Part shown: positions 44,050-59,031 of the stretch, in pieces
How the letters are laid out: each line of letters begins with the position of its first letter
Numbering within the stretch: position 1 is the stretch's first letter
NCBI RefSeq assembly: GCF_022870885.1
Contig: NZ_CP091509.1
Coordinates: forward strand, 1,984,001 to 2,048,000
Direction of reading: 5' to 3'
Origin: Neisseria dumasiana
Lineage (GTDB): Bacteria > Pseudomonadota > Gammaproteobacteria > Burkholderiales > Neisseriaceae
DNA: 64,000 nt
Program-made: the position numbers and the translations under genes
Notes under the pieces: model-generated
Database searches by the model: none
What the model was told of the DNA's origin: nothing
The model's input: only the letters and a program-made list of their open reading frames with translations

Positions 44050-44848
44050 TCAAACAGCCTCTTCAAGCTGAGTTCTGTAGGCCACAGGGCTCAGCTTTTT
44101 TAAGTTTAAACTAATACGTTCATGATTGTAGTAATGGATGTAATCATTGATCACCGTTGTCAGCTCTGCCACCGATAGCCCACCTTCTTCATAGAAGCTT
44201 TCCGTTTTCAATGTGCCGAAGAAACTCTCCATCGGCGCATTGTCCCGGCAGTTGCCTTTGCGCGACATGCTTTGCACAATCCCGTTCTCAGCCAATTTCG
44301 CCCGATAAGCACCGGTGCGATACAGTACGCCTTGGTCGGAATGCGGCAGCGGTGTTGCCCCTTTCAGACGGCCGAATGCGTTATCCAGCATTTGCGTTAC
44401 CATGTCACCGTTTGCTCTGCGGCTTAAAGAATGGGCCACAATCTCGCGATTGAACACATCCAATATCGGCGATAAGTACAGTTTGCCGTCTGTGCATTTA
44501 AACTCGGTCACATCGGTCAACCACTTATCTCGCGATTTGACGGCACTGAATTCACGATTGAGAATGTTTGCCGCAGCCTCCCCTATGGCCTGCGGGCGGC
44601 AGGTTCTTTTGCTGCGGACTTTGGCTTTCAACCCCAATAAACCCATAATGCGCCCGGCTTTCTTTTTGTTCCACGACAATACGGCGGCAATCCGCCGTTG
44701 GCCGTAGCGGCCTTTGTGTTGACGGTATACTTCGCTCACTGCGGTTTTGGCCGCAGCATCGGGGTCGGGTTTGCCGATATGGTAATGGAACTGCTTTTGG
44801 GGATGCCGGCACTGTGCAGTAGATATTTCAGCGGGTGTTTCGCCCTCA
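44050..44848 (-). pseudogene. IS3-family transposase orfB, frameshifted
   Basis: The downstream part has the full DDE core: Asp in WLTDVTEFK, Asp in HSDQGVLY, Glu in MESFFGTLKTESFY. Upstream, the expected KHPLKYLLHSAGIPKSS continues in a different frame: at ~44788 the sequence reads AGCAGTTCCATTAC where AGCAGTTTCCATTAC would keep the frame, so one T is lost. The element is therefore probably not self-mobile. Confidence 0.8.
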
Positions 44849-45199
44849 ATTTTTGAACGGTTTCGCAGCTTTGGCGGCGTTCTCTTCCTTTTCGTTGAAG
44901 GCTTTCATGTGCTTTAGGTAGTCGTTCTCCGCACGCATATAGCGCAGTTCTTCAATCAGCTCTGCCTGGGTTTTTTCATGGTCGGGCTTGTCGACGATAA
45001 ACGGGTTTTTGCGTTTGGTTTTCATGGAGTGCGCCTGAGGGTGTTGCAGTGCGGCGATGCCGCCTTGCCGATAGGCGGCTATCCAACGGCGCAGGTGTGT
45101 GCGCGAGACGTTGAGGTGCTCTGCGGTGCGCTGTTGGCTGCGCACTTGGTGATAATGGAGTACGGCTCGGTATTTGAAGTCTGGTGTATATTTGGACAT
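44846..45199 (-). CDS. IS3-family orfA (IS150-type HTH protein)
   Basis: 117 aa from MSKYTPDFKYRAVLHY. Two helix-turn-helix units (SQQRTAEHLNVSRTHLRRWIAAYRQGG) are followed by a C-terminal leucine-zipper-like helix (KTQAELIEELRYMRAENDYLKHMKAF), as in IS150 orfA. Normally fused to orfB by programmed frameshifting; here orfB is broken. Confidence 0.88.
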   Translation of the reverse strand: MSKYTPDFKYRAVLHYHQVRSQQRTAEHLNVSRTHLRRWIAAYRQGGIAALQHPQAHSMKTKRKNPFIVDKPDHEKTQAELIEELRYMRAENDYLKHMKAFNEKEENAAKAAKPFKN

Positions 45200-45297
45200 A
45201 AGAAAACTGCACCTTTTTAAGTTGGAGGGGTGTCCAACTTTTGGAGTGCAGTTCAATATCAGACGGCCTGAGACCTTTGCAAAACCCCACGCCAACA

Positions 45298-45336
45298 AAC
45301 AGCCGGAACATTCTTCATCATGTTCCGGCTGTTTTT
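45298..45336 (+). terminator. Hairpin terminator inside the IS5 end
   Basis: AACAGCCGGAACAT and ATGTTCCGGCTGTT form a 14-bp stem followed by TTTTT on the plus strand. It would block transcription entering the IS antisense to its transposase. Confidence 0.75.
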
Positions 45337-45406
45337 GCGTAAAAAGCAGGCAAACCACTCCTAAAGTCCCCTTAAAGTGCCTCATTATGAGGCACTGCCT
45401 GCCTGT

Positions 45407-46415
45407 TCAGGCAGCAACAGGCACACCTATCCTGTTGGCCGCCTTCAACAGGTTCACACACATCGCCTTCAGGTGGCTTTGCGCCCTCACTTTGCCCAAC
45501 CCAAAATTAGGCTGCCCGGCCATAGCGGAATTTGCGGTGCAACGTACCAAAGCTTTGTTCCACCACATAGCGCACTTTCGCCAGCCGGCCGTTGCGGATT
45601 TTCTGCTCTTGACTTAACGGGCAGCCACGGTGTGCTTTTTGCATGATGCCGTCTTTCAAGCCGCACGCTGCCAAATGTTGTCGGTTCTCCCGGCTGTCGT
45701 AGCCTTTATCCGCATAGACGGTGCTGCCTTCTGCGATGTCCGCCGGTAATGGCAGCAGGTGTTTGCACTCATGAGCATTGGCCGGGGTGATGTGCAGTTT
45801 CTCGATATAGCCGTCCGCATCGGTGCGGGTGTGTTGTTTGTAGCCCGGATGGAAGCGGCCGTATTTTTTGATCCACCCAGCATCCGGGTCTTTGCCGGGA
45901 GTGGTTTCGCCACAGACAACGCCTTCGTCATCCACTTCTATGGCCTGACGCTGTTTGCCGCCGGCCGTCTGAATAATGGTGGCGTCAACGATGGCGGCGG
46001 ATGCTTTCTCTACTTTTAAGCCCTTGTCAGTCAGTTGGCGGTTAATCAGATCCAGTAGTTCGGCCAAGGTGTTGTCTTGTGCCAGCCGGTTGCGGAAACG
46101 GCAAAGGGTGCTGTGGTCGGGAATGCGGAAGTCGTCGAAGCGGCAGAAGAGTTGGAAATCGATGCGGGTGATGAGGCTGTATTCGAGTTCGGGGTCGGAG
46201 AGGCTGTGCCATTGGCCGAGCAGGACGGCTTTGAACATAGATAACAGGGGATAAGCGGGACGGCCGCCGTTGTCGCGCACGTAGCGGGTTTTGCGGCCGG
46301 CGAGGTATTGTTCAATGGGTGTCCGGTCAAGAATACGGTCGAGTTTGATGAGTGGGAAGCGGTCGAGATGTTTTTCGATGTGGTGGAGGGCGTCGGTGTG
46401 TAAAAAGCTGCTCAT
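45407..46415 (-). pseudogene. IS5-family transposase, C-terminal frameshift
   Basis: Start ATG at 46415 (MSSFLHTDALHHIEKHLDRF). IS5-type core: Asp in AIVDATIIQT, Asp in VYADKGYDS, and the Y-x2-R-x3-E-x6-K signature ending in VEQSFGTLHRKFRYGRAA. The frame stops at 45507 because an extra base is present (GCC TAA TTT TGG). Removing one A restores a ~34-residue tail ending KAANRIGVPVAA with its stop at 45407-45409. All DDE residues lie before the break, so partial activity is possible. Confidence 0.8.
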
Positions 46416-46492
46416 GAACAAAATCCTCTAAATTCCCGGAGTTTGATGTGAGTGGGAATTTAAAGGATTTTTGAGGGTTTTGCAAAGGTCTC

Positions 46493-46545
46493 AGGGTGCA
46501 CACCATCACCATATTCCCCAAACAAAAGGATTTCCGCTACCGTCT
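46493..46545 (+). pseudogene. Remnant of an IS30-family transposase
   Basis: GTGCACACCATCACCAT and then TTCCCCAAACAAAAGGATTTCCGC match two separate parts of the IS30 transposase gene (around 43670 and 43823) joined by a deletion of ~135 bp. An older IS30 copy was here before or beside the IS5 insertion. Confidence 0.75.
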
Positions 46546-46615
46546 TCATCCGCAAGACCGCCCTATCGTCCGTTTGGGTGAAGACGGGTTTTCAGAGCTT
46601 CACCGTCCCCGGTGC

Positions 46616-46915
46616 TTATTTACCCTTAATTGCCGGAACGGCTTTGTCGGTTTTCTTCTTGGCTCCACCGTTCACCGTCGCCTCATCGCGCAGCTTCGCT
46701 AAAACACCCTCGCCGATACCCTTCACGTTCTTCAAATCGTCCACACTCTTGAACTGGCCATTATGCTGACGGTAGGCCACAATCGCCGCCGCCTTCGACG
46801 GGCCGATACCCGGCAAAGCCTTCAACTCCTCCTCCGTTGCCGTATTGATATTCACCGCCGCCAGCGACAGCGCCGACAACAACATAGCCGATACCCCTGC
46901 GTAAAATCGTTTCAT
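46616..46915 (-). CDS. comE: Competence DNA-binding protein ComEA
   Basis: 99 aa with a signal peptide (MKRFYAGVSAMLLSALSLAA), then a helix-hairpin-helix DNA-binding domain (VNINTATEEELKALPGIGPSKAAAIVAYR...KNVKGIGEGVLAKL) and a Lys-rich tail. It binds incoming DNA in the periplasm during transformation. In Neisseria, comE copies are known to lie beside each rRNA operon, as here. Start ATG at 46915 chosen for the signal peptide; the longer upstream frame lacks one. Confidence 0.95.
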   Translation of the reverse strand: MKRFYAGVSAMLLSALSLAAVNINTATEEELKALPGIGPSKAAAIVAYRQHNGQFKSVDDLKNVKGIGEGVLAKLRDEATVNGGAKKKTDKAVPAIKGK

Positions 46916-47194
46916 ATATGTTTTCACAATAATGCTCCTTATTCCGAATGTGTTTGAAACGCCCCGTCCGTTGCCGCAGATTTTGCAGCACCTTTGTGGG
47001 CGGCCAACCATCATAAACAGATTAGCCCGACCCTTCAAATACTAATAACCAAAGTAACAATACAGATGCCGGATATTGTCGCAACCGGGCAACATCCCCT
47101 TTCATCACGAGACGGAACACTACCGCAAATAAACCTTTTTTTGCCCTATGCCTGTAAAACCATATGTGCGGCAAACAAGCCTTCCCCCGAGCCA

Positions 47195-47230
47195 GCAAAA
47201 AACCCCTGATATATGCAATATCAGGGGTTC
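47195..47230 (-). terminator. Terminator of the rRNA operon
   Basis: CCCCTGATAT and ATATCAGGGG stem followed on the minus strand by TTTTTTG, just after 5S. Confidence 0.92.
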
Positions 47231-47238
47231 GGAATAAG

Positions 47239-47353
47239 TGTCTGGCAGTGACCTACTTTCACATGGGTATCCACACTATCATCGGCGCTGAGTCGTTTCA
47301 CGGTCCTGTTCGGGATGGGAAGGCGTGGGACCAACTCGCTATGGCCGCCAGAC
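47239..47353 (-). rRNA. rrf: 5S rRNA
   Basis: 115 nt, standard Neisseria 5S (TCTGGCGGCCATAGCGAGTT start on the minus strand, CCCATCCCGAACAGGACCGT core). Last gene of the operon. Confidence 0.95.
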
Positions 47354-47493
47354 GTAAACTGTACAAATCGGGAAAGCCGTTAGGGAAGAACTCTTCCGCT
47401 TATTATTCAATCAACTGTGATGTGTATCGTCTTCAAGACTGATGTAAGCTTTATTTTTGAGAACACGTCTTTCAAAGTTCTTCAAATGATAGA

Positions 47494-50380
<2,887 letters not shown>

Positions 50381-50705
50381 TCATTTCAAGAACCTCTCTG
50401 ACTTCGTTGTTTCGGCGTTGACTACCTACGCAACTTGAAGACTCTACTCTGACAAAGCTTACTGCTTGTTGTGTACCGAACTGTGCCTTTTGTGTTTCAC
50501 AGTCCGGTCGATACAATCATCACCCAAATACTGTGGCTTACCTGTTACGGTAAGCCGACATTGTCTTTGTTTGTTGATTTCGGCTTTCCAATTTGTTAAA
50601 GATCAATGCGTCTGTTTATCCGCTTACGGTTAAACTTTGCAAATTAAAACGAGCTGCGCATTCTAGCAGCTTACTTTAATTTGTAAAGTCCTTTTGGCGT
50701 AGTTT
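50381..50705 (-). promoter_or_regulatory. 16S-23S spacer with boxA
   Basis: 325 bases between 23S and tRNA-Ala. A boxA-like GATCTTTAACAAATT (complement near 50590-50604) precedes 23S, matching NusB/S10-dependent antitermination sites. No gene. Confidence 0.7.
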
Positions 50706-50781
50706 TGGTGGAGGCAAACGGGATCGAACCGATGACCCCCTGCTTGCAAAGCAGGTGCTCTACCAACTGAGCTATGCCCCC
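50706..50781 (-). tRNA. tRNA-Ala (TGC)
   Basis: 76 nt with CCA. Anticodon loop TTTGCAA gives TGC. Second tRNA in the rRNA spacer. Confidence 0.95.
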
Positions 50782-50830
50782 ATACTCTTAACCAAGTATC
50801 GATACCGATTACTTTCGCTTTGAGAATGTC

Positions 50831-50907
<77 letters not shown>

Positions 50908-51015
50908 AAGGCCTCTTGTCTTTGCACACCCAAACTTCAAGCATGCAAAAATTCTAACGCATCTTTAATTTCACAGTTTACCGATAAGTGTGAGTGCCCG
51001 CGACCTCTTCTTCTC

Positions 51016-52560
<1,545 letters not shown>

Positions 52561-52680
52561 ATCTCTAACTTTTAACTTCTGGTCTGCTTCAAAGAAACCG
52601 ACTGACAATGATATAATCTTGTCTCGTCTGTTTTTGTCGCAGTGTGAGGCCTAAGACACTCACACTTATCGGTAATCTGT

Positions 52681-52756
52681 GTTGTTAAAGAACTTAAATC
52701 CGCCGTCTCAGCAGCGAAGAAACCGAACTATACACACCCCAAACCCAACCCGTCAA
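52681..52756 (-). promoter_or_regulatory. rRNA operon promoter and boxA
   Basis: On the minus strand, -35 TTGACG (complement of 52751-52756) and -10 TATAGT (complement of 52728-52733) are 18 bp apart. A boxA-like AGTTCTTTAACAAC lies in the leader (complement of ~52681-52694). The rest of the 470-bp gap to hemB is AT-rich and must hold the hemB promoter. Confidence 0.82.
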
Positions 52757-52958
52757 CACCAAAAATGCAATTATTCGCACCAAATCACCCATCCCGATGT
52801 TTCTTATCGGTTTTTATTTTGTAATTTATACAAAGTTTGTTACCTGAATTAATAACCAACCAGAAATATTCGATTTCATATTTATAAAAAATCTTTACCT
52901 GACCATCATTTCCGTTTACTAACTATTGTTCCTATAATTTTGAGTAATTTAATATTGA

Positions 52959-54038
<1,080 letters not shown>

Positions 54039-54054
54039 GCTGAGATCAATACAA

Positions 54055-54083
54055 AGGCCGTCTGATTTTTTCAGACGGCCTCT
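54055..54083. terminator. Inverted DUS pair between hemB and the anti-sigma gene
   Basis: AGGCCGTCTGA and TCAGACGGCCT form an 11-bp stem with a T loop. Confidence 0.8.
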
Positions 54084-54126
54084 TCTTTAATATAAAGAAA
54101 AAATCTAACTTGAGAATATTGCAAGT

Positions 54127-54735
54127 TTACTTCACTTCGCTGGCTGTATGCTCCTGTTGGATTTTTTCTACTCTTACCGCCTTACTTTCAACGGCTTCAA
54201 TTTGGTTAGAGCGGGCTGCATTCGGAACCACGGCACCCTGCGCTTCTGCATTGGCAACCGCATCGGTGTTGGATTGTTTCACATTCCCGCCAACCGAAAC
54301 GATATCAGCCTGCTCCGGCTTGGGAGCCACTTGCTCGGTAGCCATACCTGAGCCTTCTTCATTTCCCGAAGGAAAGAACTGCCATACTCCCACGGCTACG
54401 GCCAGCACACTCGCCGCTACTGCAAAGCCACCAAACATACAGTTTGCCGCTCTGCGGCGTTCCTGACTGCCTGTAATCTGTACGGTAGTTTGAGCTTGTG
54501 TTTGTTGTTTTGCAGCAGCCAATTGTTTGATTGCCGCAGAACATTCCTCTTTAATGAATTGTGCATCTGTCTCCAAGCTTGGCTGGGCACGTTGCATGCA
54601 GTCGCGAATGATGTGAAATTCACGCCACTTTTGCCGTGCTTCGTCATCTGACAGCAGTTTGTCAAGCATTTCATCTGACAAACTGTCATCATCCATGGCG
54701 GCAGAGACAAATTCATAGTCTTTGTTTTGGTTCAT
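54127..54735 (-). CDS. rseA: RseA-type anti-sigma-E factor
   Basis: 202 aa. The N-terminal ~75 residues match RseA_N (FVSAAMDDDSLSDEMLDKLL...WREFHIIRDCMQ) that clamps ECF sigma factors. One membrane helix at ~105-122 (FAVAASVLAVAVGVWQFF) makes it a type II inner-membrane protein. The periplasmic tail is low-complexity, without a RseB-type domain. It follows rpoE by 4 nt. Envelope stress would release sigma by proteolysis, as in other proteobacteria. The zinc anti-sigma MseR is the known Neisseria RpoE partner, and this protein is different. Confidence 0.85.
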   Translation of the reverse strand: MNQNKDYEFVSAAMDDDSLSDEMLDKLLSDDEARQKWREFHIIRDCMQRAQPSLETDAQFIKEECSAAIKQLAAAKQQTQAQTTVQITGSQERRRAANCMFGGFAVAASVLAVAVGVWQFFPSGNEEGSGMATEQVAPKPEQADIVSVGGNVKQSNTDAVANAEAQGAVVPNAARSNQIEAVESKAVRVEKIQQEHTASEVK

Positions 54736-54739
54736 TTTA

Positions 54740-55339
54740 TTACCACCTTTGGTCCTCAGACGTATCCAACAACGGCCTTAAATCTTTAGCGATTACCTCG
54801 CGTGCTCTGAATATCCGCGAGCGAACGGTACCGATGGGACAGTCCATAATCTGAGCAATTTCCTCGTAAGACAAGCCGTCCATTTCTCTGAGAGAAATGG
54901 CTCTCCGTAAATCGTCCGGCAACTTGGTAATTGCTGCTTCTACAGTTTCTAATATTTCCCGATTCATCATCTCGGCTTCAGGTGTGTGATCATCAGCGAG
55001 CTGATTGGCTAAATCGAGAACATCCCCTTCATCATTGGCAACATCCGTGCTGACGAAAGGCCGCTTTCCGGAAGTTGCCAAAAAGTTTTTGGCTGTATTG
55101 ATGCCGATGCGGTAAAGCCATGTATAAAATGCACTTTCTCCGCGAAAGTTCGGCAATGCCCTGTAGGCTTTTATGAGGGCTTCTTGTGCAACGTCGTTGA
55201 CTTCGTGCTCGTCTTTGATGAAACGTGAGAGCAGTCTGTTCAAACGGCGTTGGTATTTAGACACCAGCAGCTCAAACGCCCGGTGTTCGCCTTTTTGCGC
55301 CCGCTCTACCAGTGCCTGATCGATTTTCCGATCATTCAT
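54740..55339 (-). CDS. rpoE: ECF sigma factor, RpoE/AlgU type
   Basis: 199 aa from the ATG at 55339, chosen because MNDRKIDQALVERAQKGEHRAFELLV is the canonical start; the 17-residue extension to 55390 is not typical. Region 2 (YQRRLNRLLSRFIKDEHEVNDVAQEALIKAYRAL...FYTWLYRIGINTAKNFL) and region 4 (REMDGLSYEEIAQIMDCPIGTVRSRIFRARE) are complete. It is in an operon with the anti-sigma gene. Confidence 0.94.
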   Translation of the reverse strand: MNDRKIDQALVERAQKGEHRAFELLVSKYQRRLNRLLSRFIKDEHEVNDVAQEALIKAYRALPNFRGESAFYTWLYRIGINTAKNFLATSGKRPFVSTDVANDEGDVLDLANQLADDHTPEAEMMNREILETVEAAITKLPDDLRRAISLREMDGLSYEEIAQIMDCPIGTVRSRIFRAREVIAKDLRPLLDTSEDQRW

Positions 55340-55407
55340 ACTTAAACCCTTATAATCAAATAACCAACACAGAAAAGGCAAAGCGTGCATTGCAATACTG
55401 TGACACT

Positions 55408-56787
55408 TTACCTTTGCTTTGGTTCCAAAACGAACTGATTAAATTTGCTAAAGACGACCATAGAGCCGTTTCGGCAGCCATAATGAACGCTTACCAGAAT
55501 ATTGGCAATAGCTATGCAACGGTTTTGACTGTCGGTAACAATCGGCCAATACCTTCTTACAAATGGCGGCACTTTGTATTCTTGTAAAATTTTCCAAACA
55601 TTTTTACGACCAACGGCAAGCTCGATAACATCATCGGTATTTGCAGCGCGAATCACACAACTCTCTTCCAACATTTCTTCACATATTCCAAACAAACGGC
55701 TATCAAGAGTAAAACCGTTTTTTAAGAGAATATCTTTCAGATGGCCTTTATCGGATTCTTCGTTTCTCAGCCAAGGAAACGCTTGCTCCCACCCGTTTGG
55801 GCAGGCAAACAAGCGTTGCCGGTAGGCATACATTTTTCCTTTAGGTAACGACCACTCGCCTACGGGATTTTCTGCGGCTTCCAATATACGGGAGAAGTTT
55901 TCTACACTTTCCGAACGCGGAATCCCCAAATCATTGAGCTTTGCATGGTGAAGCAGTTGCTGGAAACGCCGCGGCTTGCTCAACAGTTTCCAGCGTTCGA
56001 TATCAAACAAGCCGTTCTCGCAAACAGCGGCATAATCTTGTTCTACAATTTCGTTTAATACTGCCAATTCGTTCTGCAAAGATTGAATGCTGCCGATGAT
56101 ATGCCTGTCGATATTCGGTATTCTCTGCCGCCACACAGGTAAAGCTTCATTCCGCAGCCAGTTTCTCAAAAACGCAGAATCTTCATTGCTGCCGTCTTCT
56201 ATATGGTTCAAGCCGTTTTCTAAAGCATATTGTTCTAATGCGGCACGCGGGATAGCCAACAAAGGCCGCCAGATGTGCACATCGGCACTTAACGCCCGCA
56301 AAGCAGGCATTGCCGATAACGCCCGCAAACCGCCCCCGCGCAAGGCCGCCAGCATGAAGGTTTCCACTTGGTCGTTTTGATGATGAGCCAATGCCACCAC
56401 TTTATTGAGGCCGTCTGAAAACACGCGGTAACGCTGTTTACGCGCTTCGCCTTCAATCCCTAAACGGCTGTTGGGTTTGACTGTTACATGCTCCACTCGA
56501 AGCGGCACGCCTAAAGAGATGCAGTATGTGCGGCAGAAATCTGCCCACTCGTCGGCTTGTTCGTTTAAGCCGTGGTGAACATGAACGGCTTTCAAAACAA
56601 TGCCCCGTTGTTCGCGCAAGGCATTCAAAACATGCAGCAGCACTACGGAATCTACGCCGCCGCTCAAAGCCACTTCGATAATTGTTCCTGCTTTGAAAGA
56701 TTCGGGCCAAACCGCATTGACATGCTGCACCAGCTTATTTGACGGTGCAGCCGCTTGCGAAGAAAAAGCAAAATCAGAAAAATCCAT
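55408..56787 (-). CDS. tilS: tRNA(Ile)-lysidine synthase
   Basis: 459 aa. PP-loop ATPase motif EVALSGGVDSVVLLHVLNAL (~37-55), then HVHHGLNEQADEWADFC and VALAHHQNDQVETFMLAALRGGG, the TilS core. The C-terminal part (~280-450) holds the tRNA-binding domains. It converts C34 of the CAU anticodon of tRNA-Ile2 to lysidine. It precedes rpoE on the minus strand with 68 bp between. A DUS lies inside the coding sequence near 56410. Confidence 0.95.
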   Translation of the reverse strand: MDFSDFAFSSQAAAPSNKLVQHVNAVWPESFKAGTIIEVALSGGVDSVVLLHVLNALREQRGIVLKAVHVHHGLNEQADEWADFCRTYCISLGVPLRVEHVTVKPNSRLGIEGEARKQRYRVFSDGLNKVVALAHHQNDQVETFMLAALRGGGLRALSAMPALRALSADVHIWRPLLAIPRAALEQYALENGLNHIEDGSNEDSAFLRNWLRNEALPVWRQRIPNIDRHIIGSIQSLQNELAVLNEIVEQDYAAVCENGLFDIERWKLLSKPRRFQQLLHHAKLNDLGIPRSESVENFSRILEAAENPVGEWSLPKGKMYAYRQRLFACPNGWEQAFPWLRNEESDKGHLKDILLKNGFTLDSRLFGICEEMLEESCVIRAANTDDVIELAVGRKNVWKILQEYKVPPFVRRYWPIVTDSQNRCIAIANILVSVHYGCRNGSMVVFSKFNQFVLEPKQR

Positions 56788-56997
56788 AGGAATCTATATT
56801 TTCAGACGGCCTTTATGCTAAGCCGTATTGTCGGCTAGCCCGCAAAGGGATTATTTGCAAGCTATAAAGCCAAACCACTTATTTGGATAACGGTTTCGTC
56901 ATACTCAGGTCAAGCCCGAGTATGACAAGCGTACTATTTTTAAGTTGACCGGCTATACATGAAAACGCGCGGCTCGTCCTACCCATCGGCAACGGCG

Positions 56998-58839
56998 TTA
57001 AGCCGCCGCTCGTGCGGTTGCTTTATGAGAGAAATCCAAGTCTGCGGTATTGATGATTTCCTGAACGCCCCAACCGATGCGCCGTGCATAATTGATATCG
57101 TTCATAAGGGAAGAGGCTTCCCAACCGCTGATCTGTTTGTTGCGCAGTTTAACCAATGTTCTTCCCCTGAATGTTTCGAGCGAATCGATATGTTTGGCCA
57201 ACGACGCCACTTGTTCGAACCATTTTTCACTCTGCACGGGTAAGGCGGTAATTTGGCGGAACAGAACCAAAGTTTTGAACACATGTTTTCGCAAGCGCAC
57301 ATAGTCTCGGGCTGCGGCAGAATCCGGCTCTTGCAGATAACGCTGCATATTTTTTTGCAGGTGCTTGCTTTCTTTAACGATTTCTACCATTTGAAACGCT
57401 GCCATATGCGCGGTAGCCAACTCTTGGTTTTGCTCTTCGCCCTCGATGTCGATTTTACTGGTGAAATCCAGCAATTCGCTGTAAAGCGGTTTGATTTGGG
57501 ATTCGTAATAAGCTTGAGCATCCAAATGAAGGGGTCCGCGGGGAATGGCAAGGTCTTGCTCGGCATCCCAATCTTCTTCATACAATTTGCTTACCGGCAC
57601 AAATAAAGCATGGCAGATAACCTCCAAGCTCACCGCATTCAGATGGCCTATTTCTTTAAATACCGCACGCAATGCCGTATCGCCCGAGCGCAGCATGTTG
57701 TGGCCCAAATAAAGCGCACGCACCGGCGTACGGTTATCTTCCGGTAAGAAATAAGACGAAGTTTCGGCTTTTTCCGGCAGCCATTTCATCAATTGGTCTG
57801 CCAAACGGTTTTGCACCTTCCAAAATACCGCCAAGCCTAAGCCGTTAAACAATGTATGAAACAAAGCCAATTGAAGCAGGCTGCCCATGCCTGTCCATTC
57901 TGCCAGCAAGGTAACGAATTTGGTTAGCGGCAGCCACAGCAACAACGACAACACCGCCGTTACCACGTTAAACAACAAATGCGCCAATGCCAGCCGCTGA
58001 CCGCTGCGGTCGCTGCCGAGCATACCCACAAAAGCAGTAGAAACGCTGCTGCCCACATTAGAACCGATGGCAATGGCGAAACCTTGTGCCACTGTGATTT
58101 GACCTGCCGACAATGCCGCCAAAGTAAGAATCAGCGTTGCATGGGAAGACTGCAACACAATGGTCAACAACAAACCGATGGCACTGAATACCGCGATTTC
58201 CATCACTCCGCCGGCTTTGATGGCCGACAAATCAACTTGCCCCCCCAATGCGTTAAAGCCGTCTTTAATGGCATCGATACCCAAAAATATCAACGCAATG
58301 CCCACCAAAACCCGACCGATGGTTTTGGTTTTTGCATTTAAAAACCCTGCGAGAATACCGAATACCAGCATAGGCACAGCAACCGGACTCAAACTGATAC
58401 TCTGCCCTGCCAAAGCCAACAGCCAGATACCGCTCGTTGCCCCCAAGTTGGTACCCAAAATAACGGCTATACCGCCCGTCAAGGTAATCAAACCCGTGCT
58501 TAAAAACGCAATCGTCAGCAACGACACCAGCGTGCTCGACTGAAGAATAAAGGTGGCACCGATACCGAAAAACAAACCCTTAGCCGGAGTGGAAGTGCTT
58601 TTAGCCATCAGCTTTTCCAACGTTCCTCCTGCCGCATTGCGCAAGCCTTCTTCAATACACTGCATACCGAAAAGAAAGAGAGCCAACCCGTAACACAATT
58701 TCAGCCACGGCCCGCTATACCAAAAACTGTATGCCAAAACCAAAACCACTAAAACGGCCAGCACCGGCTTCCACAGGCTGCGGATATTGTGAGGCATCTT
58801 TAGATGTTTGTTGATATTTTTGATATTTGCTATATCCAT
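56998..58839 (-). CDS. Na/Pi cotransporter family protein (NptA-like)
   Basis: 613 aa. About eight to ten membrane helices hold the two inverted Na_Pi repeats (FILQSSTLVSLLTIAFL with GTNLGATSG; VLQSSHATLILTLAAL with GSNVGSSVST). The C-terminal ~230 residues are a PhoU-like helical domain. Predicted sodium-coupled phosphate uptake. Start at 58839 or the later Met at residue 15. Upstream is an AT-rich promoter region; downstream 210 bp without a gene. Confidence 0.92.
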   Translation of the reverse strand: MDIANIKNINKHLKMPHNIRSLWKPVLAVLVVLVLAYSFWYSGPWLKLCYGLALFLFGMQCIEEGLRNAAGGTLEKLMAKSTSTPAKGLFFGIGATFILQSSTLVSLLTIAFLSTGLITLTGGIAVILGTNLGATSGIWLLALAGQSISLSPVAVPMLVFGILAGFLNAKTKTIGRVLVGIALIFLGIDAIKDGFNALGGQVDLSAIKAGGVMEIAVFSAIGLLLTIVLQSSHATLILTLAALSAGQITVAQGFAIAIGSNVGSSVSTAFVGMLGSDRSGQRLALAHLLFNVVTAVLSLLLWLPLTKFVTLLAEWTGMGSLLQLALFHTLFNGLGLAVFWKVQNRLADQLMKWLPEKAETSSYFLPEDNRTPVRALYLGHNMLRSGDTALRAVFKEIGHLNAVSLEVICHALFVPVSKLYEEDWDAEQDLAIPRGPLHLDAQAYYESQIKPLYSELLDFTSKIDIEGEEQNQELATAHMAAFQMVEIVKESKHLQKNMQRYLQEPDSAAARDYVRLRKHVFKTLVLFRQITALPVQSEKWFEQVASLAKHIDSLETFRGRTLVKLRNKQISGWEASSLMNDINYARRIGWGVQEIINTADLDFSHKATARAAA

Positions 58840-58974
58840 GTTGCTTCTCTGCTCTCTTTTATGTTTTTCTGTTTTTTGCGTTTTTTCCCCACGGATACGG
58901 TTGGGGTTGGTTCAGTATTATAGTGATTATTTTAAAAATACCGGAAAAATATAGCGGCACAGACAATATAGGCA

Positions 58975-59003
58975 AAGGCCGTCTGAAAATGTTCAGACGG
59001 CCT
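58975..59003. terminator. Inverted DUS pair after nlpD
   Basis: AAGGCCGTCTGAA and TTCAGACGGCCTT form a 13-bp stem between nlpD and the Na/Pi gene. Confidence 0.75.
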
Positions 59004-59031
59004 TGAATGTCAAATCTGACTCAGCTCAACC

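Larger units (their letters stand above)
44010..45255 (-). mobile_element. IS3-family element (IS150 group), decayed
   Basis: Imperfect inverted repeats start TGAACTG at both outer ends (44010 and the complement of 45249-45255). The left end reads TGAACTGTCCCCCAATCCTTGGACA and the right end TGAACTGCACTCCAAAAGTTGGACA. It has two frames, orfA and orfB; orfB is frameshifted. Confidence 0.82.
45270..46492 (-). mobile_element. IS5-family element (IS1106-like)
   Basis: Terminal inverted repeats GAGACCTTTGCAAAACCC at 45270 and its complement GGGTTTTGCAAAGGTCTC ending at 46492. It encloses one transposase frame and an internal hairpin. These ends are shared by the MITE at 24320-24462. Confidence 0.92.

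Noticed and set aside
44976..45311. Second frame across IS3 orfA
   Set aside because: Overlaps the real orfA in another frame without transposase motifs.
55340..55390. 17-residue N-terminal extension of the sigma factor
   Set aside because: Not typical of the family; the ATG at 55339 gives the canonical start.
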